From assembly GCF_907164915.1 (NCBI RefSeq), contig NC_061867.1, positions 41,152,338-41,216,337 on the forward strand: a stretch of 64,000 nucleotides of DNA, given 5' to 3'. The position numbers were made by a program, and so were the translations under genes. Positions 41,976 to 53,340 of the stretch are shown here, one piece after another (positions within the stretch are counted from its first letter, which is position 1; each line of letters opens with the position of its first letter). The DNA is from Impatiens glandulifera. Its lineage: Eukaryota > Streptophyta > Magnoliopsida > Ericales > Balsaminaceae. The notes under the pieces are model-generated. The model did not search any database and had not been told where the DNA came from. It saw only the letters and a program-made list of their open reading frames with translations.

Positions 41976-43000
41976 TTTTTATATTTATATTTATAAAATA
42001 AAATAAAATAAAAATATATATTTTATATTTATAAAATAAAATAATTAATGCGTTTAAAGAGAAAGAAAGATAATTAATAAGGTTAGGGAGAGACATGTAA
42101 TCAGTGCGTTATTAATATCATAATCAGCAATCTGCTGATATGACTAGGTCACTAGTTCAACCGGTGGGTCAACTGGTTCAACTAATTAATGAGTTTCATA
42201 TAATAATAAAATAATACAAAAAAATCATCAAAGTAGAGATCAAAATTCAAAATATTGTTTCGTAATATTTTAGGTTATGATATATAATTTCACCTTAAAT
42301 CGTTTTTTTTAATCTGGTAAAAACAAAATATGTTGGTTCAGGTAGGAGGTGGAACTTGAGGTGAATGAAAGAGTTTGTCATTCTCAGTGTCTAAACTAGA
42401 AATCGGTAATCTACACACATGAAACCAGAAAGAGGTAAACCAATTGAAAACCAAAAAAACGAGGAAAGGAGAATTGATTGAGTGATAAGTGAGAATAAAA
42501 AGAAGTGATTTTTTTTAAATAATATAAACCCGGGTTAACTCGGACTGCCAAATTTCTGGTCCAACCGGCGAGTTGACCGTGTTTAACTAGATTGATTGCA
42601 TTTCTGATTTTTTCATAAACTCAACCTGGTTTGACAATCGGTTCACCGGGTTTGTTGGTCCAACCGATGAGCTAGACCGAATTCTAAAACTATGATTAAT
42701 AGGTTTAGAGAAGAAGATGAGTATTTTGGGAAAGTAAATGAAATTATGAAAAAAAATTATTTGAATGAAGGAATTGATCCTAGACAAATATGCTCTAAAG
42801 ATTTGTATTCGGATCCACAATATAAAAACAAAATTAATTTTTTTGAATAAGATTATTGTTGAGGTAAATGTTTTGAGATATATTTTTTTGAAACTAAGAT
42901 TTAGTATTAAGGATGATATTTAATACTTTTTTATTTGAGCCTATATATATATTTAAGAATTTTTTTGTTTTAAGGAATTTTTTTCTAACCTTTAATGAGG
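41976..43000. repeat. Degenerate fold-back repeat, no gene
   Basis: 'ttcaaccggtgggtcaactgg' (42157-42180) and the 42540-42680 block (ccaaccggcgagttgacc, ggttcaccgggtttgttggt) are partly inverted copies of one another around AT-rich DNA. This is typical of an old MITE. Ends and target duplication are not clear. Confidence 0.4.
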
Positions 43001-43099
43001 GGGAATTTGACGAAATGACCCTCATAAAAGACTATTTGACCTGGTGACCAGCGCATAAAATTAAATCCGTTGGTGACTACTTTAATTTTTTTGGACAAA

Positions 43100-43165
43100 A
43101 TTGCCCCTTTCACGAGATGCAACCGCTGGTTGCGAGACGCAACCGGCTACATTGTGAAAAGTCCA
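43100..43165 (+). repeat. MULE D iterons, left end
   Basis: The words gagatgcaaccgctggttgcgagacgcaacc form palindromic copies of TTGCGTCTC at the TIR's inner side. Further clusters lie at 43430-43510, 46625-46705 and 47140-47175. Confidence 0.75.
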
Positions 43166-43983
43166 CAATGCCCTTTCTATTTAATGTACTTTTCCCTTTC
43201 TCCCATTTTCTTCTCTTTTCTTTCTTCCCTGATCTCTCTCTTCACGTTCTTCTCTTCCTTCTCTCTATAAATATTAACAGTCGAAGACGGAACTCCGACG
43301 TCGGAATCCCAGCGAAGGCAGGCAACCATGATGTCCGGTACTGGTATGCTTCCTTATCCTTCTCTTGTTGTTTTTTTTTTGAACTCATTGTTAGGTTTAG
43401 AGTTTAGGGATTGATTGGTATACTGGTACAAATGTCTCCGTTGCGGCGGAATGCAGTTGCATCTCGCGATTGCGTCTCGTGAATGAAATGATGGTTGCGT
43501 CTCGCAGCCAGATCATTTATAACTTTTTTCTGTACTTATTCCGCACATGACTCATCTTTGACCATTTTAGGCTGAATCAACTGGAGGCACAAGGAAACGA
43601 GGTATTGCATATTCTATTATTTTGTTAAAAGTTTGCATTATCATTATATTTGTGAACTCAAGACTTGATCCATTAAGGGTTCAACTCTTACCATTTAAAA
43701 ATGAGAGAATTCTCATTCAAAATTTTCTTGATTTAAGCATTCATTAATATTTTTAATTCTGATTGATGTCTCTTAAATTGAGAAAAAAAACATAATTATT
43801 GTTGATGGATTTCTTGTTCATTAACTGAAAAATTGGTGATAATTTATGATAGATATGTGAAACTGCCAATCAAATGAGTATGAGTTAGTGCTTGGCTAAG
43901 TGTTGTTTTTAAATATATATTATCTAGTTGAATCCACATTCATAGTAATTTCTCTGTTTGTAGATTTTCTTACTGTGAGAATA

Positions 43984-44768
43984 CAGTAGAAACTCTATAA
44001 AATAGTACACTTAGGACGACCAAAATTTATTAATTAAAAGAGTTATTAATTAATCGATAAATTAATAATTATTAATTTATATATTAATTAATATTTTATT
44101 AAATTTATAGTAAAATACTTAGTTTACAAACACTTTTTAGCTTCCACTTAATTATTGTATACAATGAATGTACTGTTTATCAAATGAATGACCCAATTTA
44201 AAAGAAATATTCAATCTCCCACCTTATTATGCTTCTTGTGTTCAATGTATCACTTTATGAACATTAAAAATATTTTTTATATAAACAAGATCAAAATATT
44301 GTAGGTTAACACAAACAAATCATACATACAACATGGCTTCCCATTTTAAAGGTGTGAAAAAAAAACTTGGGATGATGAAAGTTCTACAATGGAGCCCCCT
44401 TCGCGAAACGAAGCTATTAAAGTGACAATCACATTGAACAATTTCTTGTTGAGCTATGAGAAAACAACACCAAAAGTTATTACCATGCTAAGGAAAATTA
44501 GAGACGACATTCAAGGGGAAATTGATTTCAATAAAAAAAACAAAAGGCAATTGAGTCATTTTTCAAGAAACCTTCATAAATCATTCATGTATAAGAAATT
44601 ATTAATTTATATTTTATATGGGGTCTAAAAAAATTATCAAAAATGTATTATCAAATAATTTTAGCGAATTATTAATTTAACACCTTATCCCCGAGTCGGG
44701 ACCGGCCAAAAATATTATCTTAGAGAGTTGATTAAATAATCGAGTATTAATTTATCGAGTTTTTACTA
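43984..44768 (+). mobile_element. Pogo-like (Tc1/mariner superfamily) element inside MULE D
   Basis: The TA target is duplicated at 43982-43983 and 44769-44770. The ends are CAGTAGAAACTCTATAAA and the inverse of TAGTAAAAACTCGATAAA, characteristic of plant pogo/Lemi1 elements. The right subterminal 'gagtcgggaccggccaaaa' is also typical. The only coding remnant is the transposase C-terminus at 44389-44628. Confidence 0.85.
44389..44628 (+). pseudogene. Pogo-like transposase, C-terminal fragment
   Basis: Encodes EAIKVTITLNNFLLSYEKTT, then MLRKIRDDIQGEIDFNKKNK and LSHF. This matches the C-terminal tail of plant pogo-like/jerky-type transposases, where a helical EAI..L..LLFL region precedes a final QTTI.SYF-like motif. 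The HTH and DDE domains are deleted, so the element is non-autonomous. Confidence 0.6.
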
Positions 44769-44770
44769 TA

Positions 44771-45820
44771 TTAAGAAAATATGCATAGTAATTTTATTTT
44801 GGATGTTGAGGAGGCCAATTAGATTAAACTTCTGTACTTGGTTTATTTGTCCTTAAGAATGGACCATTTGGATTCCTAGGTGAATCTTTGTTATAAGACA
44901 TGCCGATACTCTTGCAAAGCATGCAGGCATTAGGGATTGGCATGTTTAGATTTTGTTTTTTTCGTATATTTTTTTTTGGCATTACAATGCCATCATTGTA
45001 CTTTTTGTACTAAATTGATAATGTTTTTATTTCCACGATTGATGCAACTTTTGGGTTGAACATGAAATTTAAAGAAATTTCCTTTCTCTATCAGGATCCC
45101 TCTTGATATTTTTGTTGCAATTTCTTAAAGGTGGGCAAAGTGGAGGCGGAAAATTTTTGCAATGCATTCAAGAGAATTCACAAAACCAACTAGTAAGTAA
45201 GCAAAACATGGTAGTATAGTGCTGAAAATCAAAAGTTTTTCCCTTATATCTTCTGACAAATAATACCTTCTAAATAGCTTTTCTTGTTTTTGGCCTCAGG
45301 TGTACAAGGAACTCAGTTTAAATGCAGCTAGAAGTTTTGCGACCTCCGATGAATAGTTTGAGAATTATCGGTTTTTAAATTTTATATGAAGACTTGCAAT
45401 CACTGATTTTATGAGTGGAATTTTGTTCATTTGTTTTATGTTGCAATGTACAAGAAAAAATTGTTCTAAATTGATTTTAGAGGATTGTCCTCGTTTTAAA
45501 ATGGTCCTTCTCAAACAACGTGTTTTATTAGCAATTATTACTCTTGGCATCAAATAATATAGAAAATTATGGTATTTATTGTCAAAAAAATGAGTTTGAA
45601 TTCTTAGGCTCCAAATTGGTGATTCTGAAACAAACAAGAGTTTTCAGTTTTTTTATTGATTATATTGTACAATAAATTGACAATAATATGCTTAAATGGT
45701 CTTCCTATCATATCTTTGATGCATCATTTGTCAACCGTCTTAAAACAATGACGGTCTTGGAACCTGAACTGCGACCCAAGTATTTGTTGAGGAACTCCCA
45801 ACTGATAAGAGTATTCCCAA
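44771..45820. other. MULE D interior with intron-like and exon-like blocks
   Basis: Two short blocks look like exons with splice borders: VGKVEAENFCNAFKRIHKTN (about 45131-45190) and VYKELSLNAARSFATSDE ending TAG (45300-45355, after ggcctcag). I do not recognise the protein. Together with 43328 and 43571 they could be one captured gene. Confidence 0.4.
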
Positions 45821-45839
45821 GTCAGCATTAAAAACACTT

Positions 45840-45960
45840 TTATGGAATTCCATCCATAAAGGCTAGAAAGAAGAGAAGAAGGATTAGTCGTTGCCTAGCC
45901 GAGGAACTTGAGGCTGACATGATGAGTGTGGTCCTGGAGTTTAAGACTTAGCCTAAAACG
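45840..45960 (+). pseudogene. Unidentified coding-like block in MULE D
   Basis: The plus strand reads KARKKRRRISRCLAEELEAD, then MMSVVLEFKT before TAG. It has better codon character than its AT-rich surroundings. No family assigned; probably another captured exon. Confidence 0.3.
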
Positions 45961-46154
45961 GTGTCGGTCATAGAGAGGCATTGATTTTTCAATGAAACAA
46001 AGCCCATCTCTTGTTCTCTCCCGCCTCAACAGCAGAGCTAGATGCGAGATGATCCCGAACCGATTGAAGAACCACCATCCATCACCAAGAACATTCCACA
46101 TCCTACTTCAAACAAGCAAGGGATTGCGCGAAAGCCGTATAGCCGCATACCTAC

Positions 46155-46263
46155 CAAGTTCATGGAGCATGTAAACTACATCCTCTGTGGCGACATTACC
46201 CGAGGCTCCCTTTGCATACGGGCAGCCACCCAGACCAGCAATAGATGAGTCGATGACACAAAT
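46155..46263 (-). pseudogene. Captured HMG-CoA lyase fragment in MULE D
   Basis: The minus strand reads [20 protein letters not shown] followed by [15 protein letters not shown]. This is the strongly conserved active-site region of 3-hydroxy-3-methylglutaryl-CoA lyase (the GGCPYA.GA.GNVATED motif, which includes the catalytic Cys loop). HMG-CoA lyase is the mitochondrial leucine-degradation enzyme. Only about 36 codons are present, without flanking exons, so this is a transduplicated piece. Confidence 0.85.
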
Positions 46264-47272
46264 CCCTCGTCTTTTGAATTAAAAAGAAATTTGTTGAGAA
46301 AATGGAATTCCATTTGAAGATCTGTTTTTTTTCTGAGATGGACTCAGACATAAGGACTGCATTCGAACATATAAATGCTTCAAGCATAAAAATGAAATAT
46401 GACAGTAAGAAGTAATTTACGAATCAAACAACCTAATGATCTTATTGAACTCACTTGTTTTACAGTTTTACTCAATTCAATACTTTGGTTTGTTTAATTC
46501 AAAACATATCCTTGTTAAGTGATTGAAGGAGAAACAGGGATAATCATTGGACATGAACAACTCTTTTTTTTTTAAATATGTTTTCTTCACACTTCATGTC
46601 TGACATTTCATCCACTTTCAAGACTCAGAATGCGTCTCGCGAATTCATTCGCGAGACGCATTCACGAGACGCATTCGCGAGACGCAACCAATCGCGAGAT
46701 GCAATCAATAACTATCAAGCGATCAATAATCGTGATCGCTCCGCAAGACAAATCAACATGAGACCGTACCACCGAATCCAACATCATCAACAGGGACCCC
46801 ATCAACACCTGCATTCAATCAAGGCGAATCAATTAAACACAAAACATTCATTTATAAATGACATGAGGGTTAAAGAGAAGAGAGAGAAATGCGGCTTATC
46901 TTCGTCGATGAATGAACGAGTAGACGAGCCGAAAGTGTCGTCGAGGCAGGCAGTTCGCCGTTCGCACTTGTCTTCGCCGCTGTGTTCTTCGCGAAGGGGA
47001 GGCGAAAGAGAAGAGAGAGGCGGCGATGAAGAGAAGAGAAAGGCGTCTTAGATTTACGGTGGAGAAGGTAACCGGAGAGCAATAAGAGAGAGAATGGGAA
47101 CAAACAAATGAAAAAAAAAAAATTTATAGAGTTTTTGGTGTGAGACGCAACCACAATTGTGGTTGCGTCTTGCAAAGGAAAAAGTTTGTCCAAAATAATA
47201 AAAGTGGTTGCGCTGGTCACCGAGTCAAATAAGACATCTTTAATGTCATTGGTCAAATTTCCCTAATGGAGA

Positions 47273-47489
47273 GATGATGGTTGTGGGTTGGGTAAGGGAA
47301 AAAAAGTTTAGGTACACTTTCTTAAAAAGAGATAATAAATTGAGTGATAACCAAAAATAAAATAAAAAATAAAACCCAAATAGAAATATTTTCGCCTTAA
47401 ATCGCCTCCAGTATTCGCCCTTTTTAGTCAATCGATCATCTTTCTTCCTCCCTCTCGAGGTTTACTTGCGAAGGGACCTCCGTTCGGCC
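47273..47489 (+). promoter_or_regulatory. Short promoter and 5' UTR of UBC13
   Basis: Only about 217 bp separate MULE D's flank from the ATG. It contains an A-rich stretch (47345-47375) and a C/T-rich leader (atcttcctccctctcgagg). I see no clear TATA box, which is common for housekeeping genes. Confidence 0.45.
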
Positions 47490-50167
47490 ATGGCTAACAG
47501 CAATTTACCTCGCAGAATCATCAAGGTATCACTTTAGATTTGTCCCTTTTCCTTTATCCTTGGGTGAATTTCTTCATAATTCAACGATTCACTCTCAACA
47601 TCTACGTTTTCCGCGGTGTTTTGTTCGATCGGTTTTGAGTTGTTGGATGAGATCTTTCTGTAGCTTGCTGTGTTCTTTATTTTATAGATTATGATACTCC
47701 TCTTCTGGTTGTTTAATGGATTTGTTTTCTTTGATTTAACAGGAAACTCAACGTCTCCTAAGCGAACCAGGTACTACGAGTTTTATGTTTCAATCTATTT
47801 GCTATAGGGGTTTACCGTTTAGTCTCTCTTTGTTTTTTCTGTTTATATTCATAGTTGGTTCTTGCTTGAATAACGATTATGATTATATTTCTGGATTTTG
47901 CATTTGACATCTTCTTGTGATTTGTTTTGCAGCACCAGGAATTAGTGCATCCCCTTCTGAAGAGAATATGCGATATTTCAATGTTATGATTCTTGGACCA
48001 TCTCAGTCTCCGTATGAAGGTAAACTAATTGGAAATATTGTTCCTTAATCTCTACTACTACTAGGCACCTTCTTTCTTGTTTTTTTTTCTATTAAGAACT
48101 GCTTATATTATATATGAACCATTGTAAAACTATTGCAAGCTAAATCAGTATGACCAACACAATGAGCTACATTGTTTGAGGACCTAAAAATCCGAGTTAG
48201 ACAGAAATCCGGATTTCTAGCTAGAACTTCTTTGATTTCTTTCACAGCTGGATTTTGATCACCCACATATTAAGTCGCCCTAAACAACAATCAATATTAA
48301 TTTGGCAAATCTGATTCCACATGAACTTTTATTTGCAATTGCAAATTTTCAGCCATATGGTGTCCCCAACAAATAGCTTCAATTTCTGCAATTAAAGAAA
48401 CATAAACTCAATAGAATTCAATCGAGGGAGTTTGTTTTTCTTAGTGTATTGGTTTGGTTGTTTCTTTGGCTTGGCTTTTAGCAATAATGTCTCTTCAATT
48501 GTTGTTTTTGGATTTTCTGCTAATGTTATATTTCCCATTTCCAGTTTGAGTTTGTTCATGTAATAATCTAAGTAGCATACAGATAGATTGCTTCAACAGT
48601 TTGAAGGAGGCAAAACATCTTTTGTTGTTAACTGTGGCGAACATAGGTTAGAGTTGACTCAGTGGCTAAGCTGTTTAGGACCTTCATGGGCATTTGGTAG
48701 TCACTATTTCATTTATATGTTTTCTTATTAACCATATAACTGATCAATTAGGGCAACCCTTTATTGTTTGATGAGTATCGTTATGATTGTTTGGTTTTCT
48801 TTGGTTGAGTTGTGGTGGGGGCATATGACAAAGTTGTCAGGTTGGATTTTATGCTCCAAGGACAAGTCAGCAGATCCCATTTGGAAACACCTGGATACAA
48901 AAATTCTAGATCCAGAAACATATTTGGATGAAGTTATGTTTGAGAACTAAACTTAGGGCTGATTTGGAAACTAATTATGCTTTTGGATCCAGATATGTTT
49001 GGAAACTAAACTTATGGCCTATCCAGATATGTTTGGAAACACTTTATATTAAAACCGCCAATATAAATTTATAAATATGTGTCTAACTAAATTTTGTTTC
49101 CAAATGTGATCCCATCTGGATGTACACCCATATGAGATATCTGACAAAAAAAAGTGTTTCCAAATGGGGACATTCAGAATTTTTTTTGGTTGTCCTCGTT
49201 TGGATCCGGATACAAAACAAAAATTATAAGCATCTTCAAATGGTCTGGTGGCCTTCATCTGAACTTGATAGTTAATCAGTGGCCTTCATTTATACAGGAG
49301 GAGTTTTCAAGCTAGAGTTATTTTTGCCTGAAGAATATCCAATGGCTGCTCCAAAGGTAAATTCTCCACTTAACTGAACAAGTTAGATTACATATTACTA
49401 TCAATTATTACAGGTTTTTTTGGAGTCTAAACTATGCTAAATGATAATATGTTTTACTGAACAGCCCTACATTAAAAAAAATCATTTATAGTAATTACAT
49501 AGCCATTATCCTCCTCTCGCAGGTTCGGTTCCTGACAAAAATTTACCATCCCAACATTGACAAGGTCTGCCATGATGCTTTCCTCCATACATTTTTTTAT
49601 GTTTGGCCTCCCACACTTTGTCTCTAATGGATTATTGTGATACAAATGCAGCTAGGAAGGATATGTCTGGACATTCTGAAGGATAAATGGAGCCCTGCCC
49701 TTCAAATTCGAACAGTGCTCTTAAGGTATAAAAACATCGTGGTGCATCAAATTCGTTGTTATTGTTTGGGAGATGTAGTAGTTCACTCTATAATTGAGAT
49801 TATGATCCAGAAAAATCTATACTATGTTTGCGAAACAATGGTTAACTTTGGCGATTTTTTGATAAGATTGCGAATGTCACAAATTACGAGATTCCAAATT
49901 GTATTGATATTGGTTTTGATTGTATGTAGCATTCAAGCTCTTCTGAGTGCACCTAATCCAGATGATCCTCTATCAGAGAATATTGCAAAGCATTGGAAGA
50001 CAAATGAAGCTGAAGCTGTCGAGACAGGTACAACATTTATTCTTATGCTTTTTTATCTTCATTTTATATGTAATAAAAGAAAAAGAAAAAGCAAGTTTTT
50101 GGTGATCTTATTCTATCGCAATTATGCAGCAAAAGAATGGACCCGTCTATATGCAACGGGTGCTTAG
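47490..50167 (+). CDS. UBC13: UBC13-type ubiquitin-conjugating enzyme E2 (UBC35/36 class)
   Basis: Eight exons with GT-AG introns: 47490-47525, 47743-47770, 47933-48019, 49298-49356, 49523-49564, 49652-49725, 49930-50027 and 50130-50167. They total 462 nt, 153 residues plus TAG, the exact length of plant UBC35/36. It starts [20 protein letters not shown]. The E2 fold is complete: HPN at 79-81 and the active-site Cys at residue 89 in [14 protein letters not shown]. The C-terminus is [10 protein letters not shown]. With a UEV partner (UEV1/MMS2) this E2 makes Lys63-linked ubiquitin chains in DNA-damage tolerance and signalling. All splice phases fit. Intron 3 is long (48020-49297) and contains a repeat. 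It looks functional. Confidence 0.97.
48860..49255. repeat. MITE-like fold-back in intron 3 of UBC13
   Basis: 'catttggaaacacctggat' (48880) and its inverse 'agtgtttccaaatgggg' (49153), plus repeated 'tatgtttggaaactaaactta' and 'ggatccggatac/ggatccagatat' words, form an inverted-repeat insertion of about 390 bp. The ends are not exact, and no transposase is present. Confidence 0.5.
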
Positions 50168-50975
50168 GTTTTAGTGTGAGCTGATATCTGAAGGTCGATG
50201 CTCTATCGAAAACAAATTTAACCATACTATGTACTTTGTGCTAGATCCCTAGAAACAAAGAATGAGAAGCCTTTCAGATTTGAGAATGTTTTCTTAATGT
50301 TTACATTATTGTTCTATAAATTTCTGCTTGCTCTGATAATAATATCCTAAAGCTCGATATCCATCATGTAGCTTGCATCTGTACAATACTTCATTTGGAA
50401 GGTATTTAGAAATTTGGAATCTCCATGATTCATAAATAGTTTGAAAAGAAAAGAAATTAATTGGCATGGTTTTGTGAAAAGGAAAAAAAAATACTGTAAC
50501 TAAATCAATCTCCTAAAATTGTGTGATTAATAAGATTTATGGTATCAGAATCTGATCATGTCCATATCTTCTCTACTTTCTATTTTTTATTTTTATTTTT
50601 TATTTTGAACATCTTTTTGTATGGTATGCAATCTATAAAAAAAAAAAACTTATATTTATTTTGGATTTTGAAAAATTAAGTGAGAAATGATTTATTAATT
50701 TAAGGCATTTTTATTTAGAATCAATTTGTGATATTTAATTTAAAAAATGAGAATAATTACAAACTATTTAACAATATTTTTATTTAAATAAATTAATATA
50801 TTAATATTGATACAAATTGTGTTTGCAATAATCAAGTGTGTCTTGATGCGAATGTGTCTAAAAAACAAGAAAGAGTATTGGTAGGTTGACTCTCCACACA
50901 AGAAGACAATGGAGATCTCAATTATGAAGGTGAAGCTAAAATGAGTAATATCCTTGGTCTCCTTGGATTCGAGCT
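50168..50975. other. 3' flank of UBC13, no gene
   Basis: The first 200 or so bases are probably 3' UTR. The rest is AT-rich with poly-A and poly-T tracts (50580-50650). No coding signal. Confidence 0.5.
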
Positions 50976-51141
50976 GTTAGGTGTTAAATTTGACTTGCCT
51001 AGTTAATTAGTTAAATGTGTTTGTGAATTATTTTATCTAAAAACAAGAATGTATAGGCCCGTTAGGTGTTAAATTTGACTTGCCTAGTTAATTAGTTAAA
51101 TGTGTTTGTGAATTATTTTATCTAAAAACAAGAATGATTAG
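50976..51141. repeat. 85-bp tandem duplication
   Basis: 'gttaggtgttaaatttgact' through 'tctaaaaacaagaatg' occurs at 50976 and again at 51061, nearly identical. The second copy continues into LTR-like sequence of Copia-3. Confidence 0.85.
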
Positions 51142-51435
51142 GAAATGTTTGTATTCTTGTTATTCAATAGCTGAAAAAAGATGACTATTTATAATAGGGT
51201 CGGCCCTAGGTAAGCCCTATTATAACGTTTGATAGGTGCACATATGTCAGCATGCACTAGTTAAAATTTGAGTAGTTATTCCCTTTTCTATCTAGCGGCA
51301 ATAAGAGGTGGATATCTCCAGCCTTCTTAAGAGTTCTTGGGTTCGAGTTCATCAGACAACAAATTATGTGCTTAGTTAAATGGTTAAGTGTGTTTGCAGA
51401 TTATGTGTTTAACTCTCTTGTGGCACATTTACCAT

Positions 51436-51627
51436 CTAAAAACATTTTGAGTTTAAATGGGGACCATGACTGTGGAGTGTCATGCTAGTTCTCCTTTGAT
51501 TCCAAAAAAAAACTTGAGTAGCTCTCCATTTAGTCTTTAGTGAGAAAAGAAGTGTGTGTTGCTTGCCTTGTAAAAACACTTCACATACTTTATAAATTAC
51601 TCCAAGTGAAGGTAAGCCATTTACCAT
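51436..51627 (-). pseudogene. Copia-3 GAG-pre-integrase fragment
   Basis: Reads MVNGLPSLGVIYKVCEVFLQ followed by GKQHTLLFSLKT, the segment that precedes the integrase core in Copia polyproteins. The second Cys of the usual C-x2-C pair (CEGC..GK) is Phe. It then runs into unrelated sequence. Confidence 0.6.
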
Positions 51628-52007
51628 TTTCTTTGGTTGAAGAAGTTTTAGTCATTTGTGATTCAAGTGACCATATCAAGGATGTCACAATTGAACCACA
51701 TCTTCAACAATAGAGAAGCACATCTCCTCCTTTTTTATATTTACAAAGAGTTTGAACATTCGATTTGAAGACATTATACTTTCTGTAATTAGTCCTCTAT
51801 GAGCATGATAGAGTGTGCACTTCCCTTTTTAATGACTATTTACAGACCCTTATTAACTAGTTGCCCAATGGTCAACACATTGTTTGTCAAATTTGGAACA
51901 TAGAACACACTAGTGATGACATGAGTAATGTCATTCACCATCATCATCACAACAGTTCATTTTCCCAACACTTTCACCCTTGAGTTGTTTCTTAGTTTTC
52001 CAGTTTC

Positions 52008-52640
52008 TCAGAAACCTTCATCAAGAGCTGAAAACAACTCTTTTTTGCCACTCGTGTGGTTGCTGCAACCTGAATCAAGGTACCATATATATATATATAT
52101 ATTTAAATCTTGATCTATCTTTCTTTCATCCATATAAGATATTAACAAAATTTCTTCTTTTGTTTTCACATAGTGTGCCCTCTCTTGTAATTTGTCTAAA
52201 CATTCATACTGAAAATGCCCAAGCTTATGAAAGCCAAAATATTCAATAGTTGACCTGTCATAGTTATGTTTGCCTCTACCTCTGTCTCTACCTTGAAAGC
52301 TACCATGTCTATGTCCTCTTGAAAACATTGCATATGTAACCTTTAAGACATGCTCCTCATCAACATGTGCAGTCATTCGTTGCTCATTAACCAATAAGTT
52401 GTTTTGCAGTTTATCAATTGAAATAATGTTGAAATCTTTTTGACTCTTTAATTGAACAAACTAAATAGGCAAAATTAGGGGTCATCGATCTTAATATCTT
52501 TTCAACAACATCCTCATTACTTATCTTTCCCTTGTACTACCTCATCTTGTTGACAATGGTTAAGGTACGCAAAAAGTATGCCTTCATAAACTCTTCTTCC
52601 TTCATTTGTAATACCTCAAAATACTTTTTGAGAGTTTGCA
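52008..52640 (-). pseudogene. Copia-3 gag knuckle and protease
   Basis: The open stretch 52008-52394 holds a nucleocapsid knuckle EYFGFHKLGHFQYEC, where the first two Cys of CCHC have become Tyr and Phe, and the protease WYLDSGCSNHTSGKKELFSA with its DSG intact. The upstream gag capsid (52400-53000) is frameshifted. A TA microsatellite lies inside at 52085-52104. Confidence 0.7.
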
Positions 52641-53051
52641 ATTGTGATCGTTGAACATGATCAATTTTTTATGCTTCTTCTTCATGGAATCCCAAATGCT
52701 TTTGACTGATCTAGTATCTGAAATAGTCTAAAGAACTGTTCTATCAATAGCCTAAAAAAGATAAATATTTGCCTTCAAATCCTTTAATTTCCCATCATTG
52801 TACTTTTTAACCTTAACTTCAACAACTTTCTCTTCTGGTTCAGATGAATTCCTTTTTCTACGATACCCCAATACTCATTTGTTCTAAGAAAATTCTCCAT
52901 CAACATGGACCAATGATCATAAACCTATCAAACTTTATAATTGATGGTTGAACAAAACTATTTTCTATTGTCATTCATCACTCAAATCACTCACAGATAA
53001 GACTATTACTCTTCACACTCACAAAATTTCTTGACAAATTAGCTCTAGATG

Positions 53052-53063
53052 GCTCTGATACCA
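53052..53063 (-). other. Primer-binding site of Copia-3
   Basis: The minus strand reads TGGTATCAGAGC, a perfect tRNA-iMet-complementary site. It anchors the 5' LTR to its right. Confidence 0.85.
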
Positions 53064-53340
53064 AATTTAGAGACAAGAATGTATAGGAAATGTATGTATT
53101 CTTTGTTATTCAATAACTAAAAAGAGATGGCTATTTATAGCCTTACAAAAGTAGAAAAATAGGAACCACTACTAACTTAGTGATGTTACTTACAAAATTA
53201 GAAAAATAGGAATCACTACTAACTTAGTGGTTACATGAAAAAAAACTAAATTAAACATAATTGATTTCTAAAAGGACATACTTGCTAAAAACTCGACTAA
53301 CACTAACTTATTGGACTGACGACTTCAACATTTTAACCCG

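Larger units (their letters stand above)
43001..47263. mobile_element. MULE D (Pack-MULE-like), upstream of UBC13
   Basis: Left end GGGAATTTGACGAAATGACC, right end the inverse of AGGGAAATTTGACCAATGAC. The TIRs (about 150 bp) share 'gtgaccagcgca', 'ttttggacaaa' and 'gacgcaacc'. Flanks taatgagg and taatggag agree at 6 of 8 positions. It contains no MULE transposase, but holds an inserted pogo-like element and host-gene pieces, including HMG-CoA lyase. Exon-like blocks with splice sites start at 43328 (ATGATGTCCGG) and 43571 (AESTGGTRKR). Confidence 0.8.
51110..53340 (-). mobile_element. Copia-3, partial Ty1/Copia element
   Basis: A perfect tRNA-iMet PBS (53052-53063) and gag-protease remnants lie on the minus strand. 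LTR-like blocks occur on both sides: 51124-51205 and 53066-53150 share 'acaagaatg..taggaaatgt' and 'ttattcaata'. The sequence stops after the pre-integrase region (51436), so most of pol is deleted. TSDs were not determined. Confidence 0.7.

Noticed and set aside
43117..43407. 96-codon open frame at the MULE D left end
   Set aside because: It begins inside the TIR iterons and has no domain. A short spliced exon from 43328 is a better reading.
46578..47051. 157-codon plus-strand open frame
   Set aside because: It crosses the MULE D iterons and the GC-rich leader near the TIR. The protein is Arg/Ser low-complexity with no domain.
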